Assembly: GCA_030616165.1 (NCBI GenBank)
Contig: JAUWXV010000001.1
Location: 23,024-87,023 of the forward strand
Length of the DNA stretch: 64,000 nt
Direction of reading: 5' to 3'
Source of the DNA: a bacterium
Lineage (GTDB): Bacteria > SM23-31 > JAUVVT01
Each line of letters starts with the position of its first letter. Positions within the stretch are counted from its first letter, which is position 1. Below the pieces are notes generated by a model that was not told where the DNA came from, searched no databases, and was given only the letters and a program-made list of their open reading frames with translations. Of the stretch, positions 61,370-64,000 are shown one piece after another. A program made the position numbers and the translations under genes.

Positions 61370-63184
61370 ATGGGAAAGCAAACAAGAAGGGAATTCCTTA
61401 AAAAAATCGGGATAACTGCAGCTTCGGAGAGAACGCTGTCGATATTGCCGGGCATTGCAAGTATAAGCCAGATAATGTGTGCGAAAAGAAAAATGCCGAA
61501 TGTCCTTCTTATAATGACTGACGACCAGGGCTGGGGTGACATACGGTCGCATGGTAACGACGAAATTGACACACCGGTGATGGATGAACTCGCCGCTGAC
61601 GGTAGTCGCTTTGACCGCTTCTTCGTCAGTTCCGTGTGCGCTCCTACACGTGCAAGTCTGCTGACCGGACGCTATTACTTGCGCACCGGTACGCACGGAG
61701 TGACCCGCGGATATGAGAACATGCGTAGCGAGGAGGTCACAATCTCAGAGATTCTTAAAGCCGCTGGATATGCAACGGGCTGCTTCGGCAAATGGCATAA
61801 TGGTGCTTATTACCCCTACCATCCAAATGCGCGGGGTTTCGATGAATTTCTCGGTTTCTGTTGCGGGCATTGGAATAATTATTTTGATACCCAACTGGAC
61901 CACAACGGCACAATGGTCAGAACCAGGGGTTATATCACCGATGTATTGACCGATGCGGCTATCCAGTTCATCGAAAAAAACAGGGACACACAATTTTTCT
62001 GTTATGTGCCTTACAATGCTCCGCACTCGCCGTTTCAGGTACCTGACAGGTATTTCGACAAATACAAAGCACGTGGATTTGACGACAGACTCGCCTGCGT
62101 TTACGGGATGTGCGAGAACCTCGATGATAACATCGGTCGCATCATGAAACGCCTCGATGAGTTGAAATTGACCGAAAACACAATCGTATTATTCCTTACC
62201 GACAACGGACCGAACACCAATCGATACAACGGCGGCATGAAAGGACGGAAGGGAAGCGTCCACGAAGGCGGTGTCAGAGTGCCGCTTTTCATCCGCTGGC
62301 CCCGACGTATCAAACCTGGTTCGAATATTAAACATATATCAGCACATATAGACCTGCTGCCGACGATTGTTGACTTGTGCGGTGTCAGGATGCCAAAAAC
62401 CTTCCCGCTCGATGGCATCAGTCTTGTGCCGTTGCTTAAAGGTGAAACTGAGAACTGGCAAGATCGTATGATATTCAACTTTAGATCCCCCCGGGAGCAG
62501 ATGCCGACAGTCAACGGCTCGGTTCGCACGCAGCGATGGCGGGCTGTAAAAACCGGTAAACGCTGGGAACTTTACGACATGAGCGTCGACCCGGGTCAGA
62601 AGAACGATGTCTCGAAAAAGTATCCCGAAATCATGAAGAAGCTCAGCGCCGCTTACGAAGCAACTTCCAAAGATGTAACCAAGGCCGGTTTCGACCCTCT
62701 TCCTGCACACATTGGCAGTCCCCAGTACCCCGAAATAACACTCCGCGGTCATGAGGCTTTTCTGGAACCTCCTTCCGGGAAGGGGATCAGTTACGTTGGT
62801 CGTGCTGGTTGGGCAAACGACTGGGTCACTAACTGGACCAGCACCGATGCTTATCCCTGGTGGCCCCTCGAGGTAATCCAGCCAGCCCGCTTTGAAGTGA
62901 CGCTGATGTATATCTGTTCAAAGGAGAACGTTGGTGTGAAGGTGCGAGTGGAGATAGGGGGAAAGAGTTTGGAGACCATTGTGAGTAAAGCACATGACCC
63001 CGCTCCCATTCCGAGCCCCGACCGTGTCCCTCGCGGGGAAGTTTATGAAAAAGTCTGGGAACCCCTCACCCTCGGCACCGTTGAACTTAGCAGGGGGCGA
63101 ACGAAACTTATGGTTAAAGCTCTGGAAATTCCGGGAGATAAGGCAATCGACCTTAAGGCAGTGAAATTAAGACGAATTGATTAA
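61370..63184 (+). CDS. Tat-exported Cys-type sulfatase with C-terminal extension
   Basis: 604 residues. Twin-arginine signal TRREFLKKIGITAA. Metal Asp pair D51-D52 in LIMTDDQGWGD; formylglycine site C90-A-P-T-R94 in VCAPTRASLLTGR; FGKWHNG and FLTDNGPNTNRYNGG follow. After the normal sulfatase fold (to about 450) comes a C-terminal beta-rich domain of about 130 residues (YPWWPLEVIQPARFEVTLMYICS ... GRTKLMVKALEIPG), like the small carbohydrate-binding-type modules of planctomycete arylsulfatases. GC-rich. It lies between two near-identical 165-base direct repeats, which suggests movement or loss as a cassette. Confidence 0.9.
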   Translation: MGKQTRREFLKKIGITAASERTLSILPGIASISQIMCAKRKMPNVLLIMTDDQGWGDIRSHGNDEIDTPVMDELAADGSRFDRFFVSSVCAPTRASLLTGRYYLRTGTHGVTRGYENMRSEEVTISEILKAAGYATGCFGKWHNGAYYPYHPNARGFDEFLGFCCGHWNNYFDTQLDHNGTMVRTRGYITDVLTDAAIQFIEKNRDTQFFCYVPYNAPHSPFQVPDRYFDKYKARGFDDRLACVYGMCENLDDNIGRIMKRLDELKLTENTIVLFLTDNGPNTNRYNGGMKGRKGSVHEGGVRVPLFIRWPRRIKPGSNIKHISAHIDLLPTIVDLCGVRMPKTFPLDGISLVPLLKGETENWQDRMIFNFRSPREQMPTVNGSVRTQRWRAVKTGKRWELYDMSVDPGQKNDVSKKYPEIMKKLSAAYEATSKDVTKAGFDPLPAHIGSPQYPEITLRGHEAFLEPPSGKGISYVGRAGWANDWVTNWTSTDAYPWWPLEVIQPARFEVTLMYICSKENVGVKVRVEIGGKSLETIVSKAHDPAPIPSPDRVPRGEVYEKVWEPLTLGTVELSRGRTKLMVKALEIPGDKAIDLKAVKLRRID

Positions 63185-63235
63185 AAAGCATATTAGAACG
63201 CATACCATCAACAAACTCTCCCTGATGAACATGAA

Positions 63236-63300
63236 GTAGGGGCGATGCATTCAACCATAGAGATTTCGAAAAATCTTCAGCATGGACAAATAAATACTTC
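63236..63300. repeat. Decayed long-loop GTAGGGGCGATGCATT repeat
   Basis: Left arm and centre (ATTTCGAAAAATCTTCAGC, ATGGACAAATAAAT) match 10294 and 24965; the right arm is degraded. Confidence 0.6.
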
Positions 63301-63439
63301 TAACTGTATAAATCAAATTCGAAAAACACTTTAAATATTAAAATATGATACGGCAAAAAGTGTAAATTTTTTTTTAAATCTTTAGTTCTAAAATAGAATA
63401 TAATTTTAGATTAAATGAATATGAATATTTTAATTATCT

Positions 63440-63462
63440 GGTTCGATAAATCGAACCCCTAC
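63440..63462. repeat. GGTTCGATAAATCGAACC hairpin repeat
   Basis: GGTTCGAT / ATCGAACC followed by CCTAC; a GTAGGGG family member in reverse orientation. Confidence 0.7.
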
Positions 63463-63481
63463 GAATGTTATCATTATAATT

Positions 63482-63509
63482 GTAGGGGCTTGATTTATCA
63501 AGCCCTTTA
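63482..63509. repeat. GTAGGGGCTTGAT hairpin repeat
   Basis: GGGCTTGAT / ATCAAGCCC around TT; family member next to the copy at 63440 in opposite orientation. Confidence 0.7.
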
Positions 63510-63600
63510 TATTAATTTTTGTTAAATCTGCATTTACATAATTAATCCAGAAAATAGAAAATATTTTTATGTTTCGTGGTGCTCCAAAGGAGCATGAATG

Positions 63601-63770
63601 TTTATTCTGAAAAAAATTCAATTGTAAAATATATATTTAGGTAGAGACATGCCATGGCATGTCTCTACTTTAATATATTCATTTACTTTAATTCCCACTA
63701 CTATGTAGGGACAACCCTCGGGTTGTCCCTGTTAAATTTTCATTTTTTGCCATATCATCCTGATAATGAA
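63601..63770. repeat. Right direct repeat flanking the second sulfatase gene
   Basis: Matches 61069-61235 base for base over most of its length, with the two hairpins at 63641-63668 and 63705-63731. Confidence 0.8.
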
Positions 63771-63840
63771 TCAAACTAATCAACATCCAAAACTAGTGTC
63801 ATGTCAAGTATGAATTGATGCTGTGTGCCTGTCCTTCGGG

Positions 63841-63856
63841 TTGGTCTTATGACCAA
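63841..63856. repeat. TTGGTC-TTAT-GACCAA hairpin
   Basis: Perfect 6-base arms; related to the hairpin at 63968. Confidence 0.5.
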
Positions 63857-63894
63857 CACACATTTTCTAAAAAAATAGAAACTCCATCTTTTTA

Positions 63895-63930
63895 AATCCC
63901 CCTTATCAAAGGGGGAACTAAAGGGGGTTG
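63895..63930. repeat. AATCCCCCTT...AAGGGGGTT repeat
   Basis: Interleaved CCCCCTTATCAAAGGGGG and a second AGGGGGTT arm; a repeat type that is common between genes in many bacterial genomes. Confidence 0.65.
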
Positions 63931-63967
63931 TAAAATAATTAAATTTCTTTTATTATACTATCTTCTC

Positions 63968-63987
63968 TGTTGGTGACAACACCAACA
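63968..63987. repeat. TGTTGGTG-ACAA-CACCAACA hairpin
   Basis: Perfect 8-base arms; a similar GTGTTGATGACAACAC lies at about 54513. Confidence 0.6.
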
Positions 63988-64000
63988 AAAAACTATAATT

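Larger units (their letters stand above)
63185..64000. other. Repeat-packed end of the window
   Basis: 816 bases without a supportable gene, holding at least seven hairpins or repeat units: 63236-63300, 63440-63462, 63482-63509, 63601-63770, 63841-63856, 63895-63930 and 63968-63987. An open frame at 63430-63621 simply reads through the hairpins. Confidence 0.6.

Noticed and set aside
63430-63621. 63-codon open frame on the minus strand
   Set aside because: It consists of hairpin repeats at the end of the window.
55618-63987. CRISPR array
   Set aside because: Repeats are irregularly spaced, self-complementary and variable, with no constant spacer length and no cas genes.

Overview
This window looks like AT-rich chromosomal DNA from an uncultured Gram-negative bacterium, probably in the FCB superphylum outside the true Bacteroidota (KSB1-, Marinimicrobia- or Zixibacteria-like); the phylum is an inference. 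Three things point there. An extracellular cytochrome at 44118-46895 ends in a type IX secretion sorting domain. Lipoproteins, a Wzi-like protein and outer-membrane barrels show an outer membrane. Most promoters I can read are E. coli-like (TTGAC[A/T/C], 16-17 bp, TATATT) rather than the Bacteroidota type. No tRNA, rRNA, CRISPR array, transposase or integrase was found.

Layout. 1-577: end of a ClpP-like serine protease gene and a small gene. 657-9968 (all minus): a cell-envelope signalling and morphogenesis cluster with a MerR-like regulator, a DUF3662-FHA protein (FhaA type), a second FHA protein, a class B PBP, a RodA/FtsW protein, HEAT and LPP20-like proteins, a Ser/Thr kinase with TPRs and a membrane protein. 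It recalls the actinobacterial fhaA-fhaB-rodA-pbpA-pknB locus. 10385-24859: scattered, partly GC-richer exported enzymes (Tat-exported sugar-isomerase-like protein, double alpha/beta hydrolase, amidase, Gfo/Idh oxidoreductase), a Wzi-like protein, two tandem outer-membrane paralogues and a broken Cdd1-type gene.

25107-33249: a sulfur assimilation operon behind a near-consensus promoter with an inverted-repeat operator: Rrf2 regulator with three Cys, THI4 thiazole synthase, cysteine synthase, a lone sulfite-reductase half domain, siroheme sulfite reductase, APS reductase, a cysteine synthase-TusA fusion, DUF2061, serine acetyltransferase and a cystathionine gamma-synthase/lyase. ATP sulfurylase is not in the window. 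A ThiN-AIRS fusion at 50717 together with THI4 suggests archaeal-style thiamine synthesis.

33473-50590: the most striking region. It encodes six multihaem c-type cytochromes (55 haem motifs by my count), a Rieske/cytochrome b pair, an NrfD/ferredoxin/octahaem module, a NapC-like heptahaem cytochrome, a double flavoprotein and a porin-cytochrome set (surface 9-haem protein, 8-motif lipoprotein, 431-residue barrel, 14-haem periplasmic protein). Together these could carry electrons between the quinone pool and the outside of the cell.

52904-63184: more exported catabolic genes (Gfo/Idh lipoprotein, propeller glycosidase lipoprotein, two Cys-type sulfatases, amidohydrolase), a SixA-like phosphatase and a DUF5661 protein, in DNA crowded with short hairpin repeats. 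The last sulfatase lies between two near-identical direct repeats about 2.5 kb apart.
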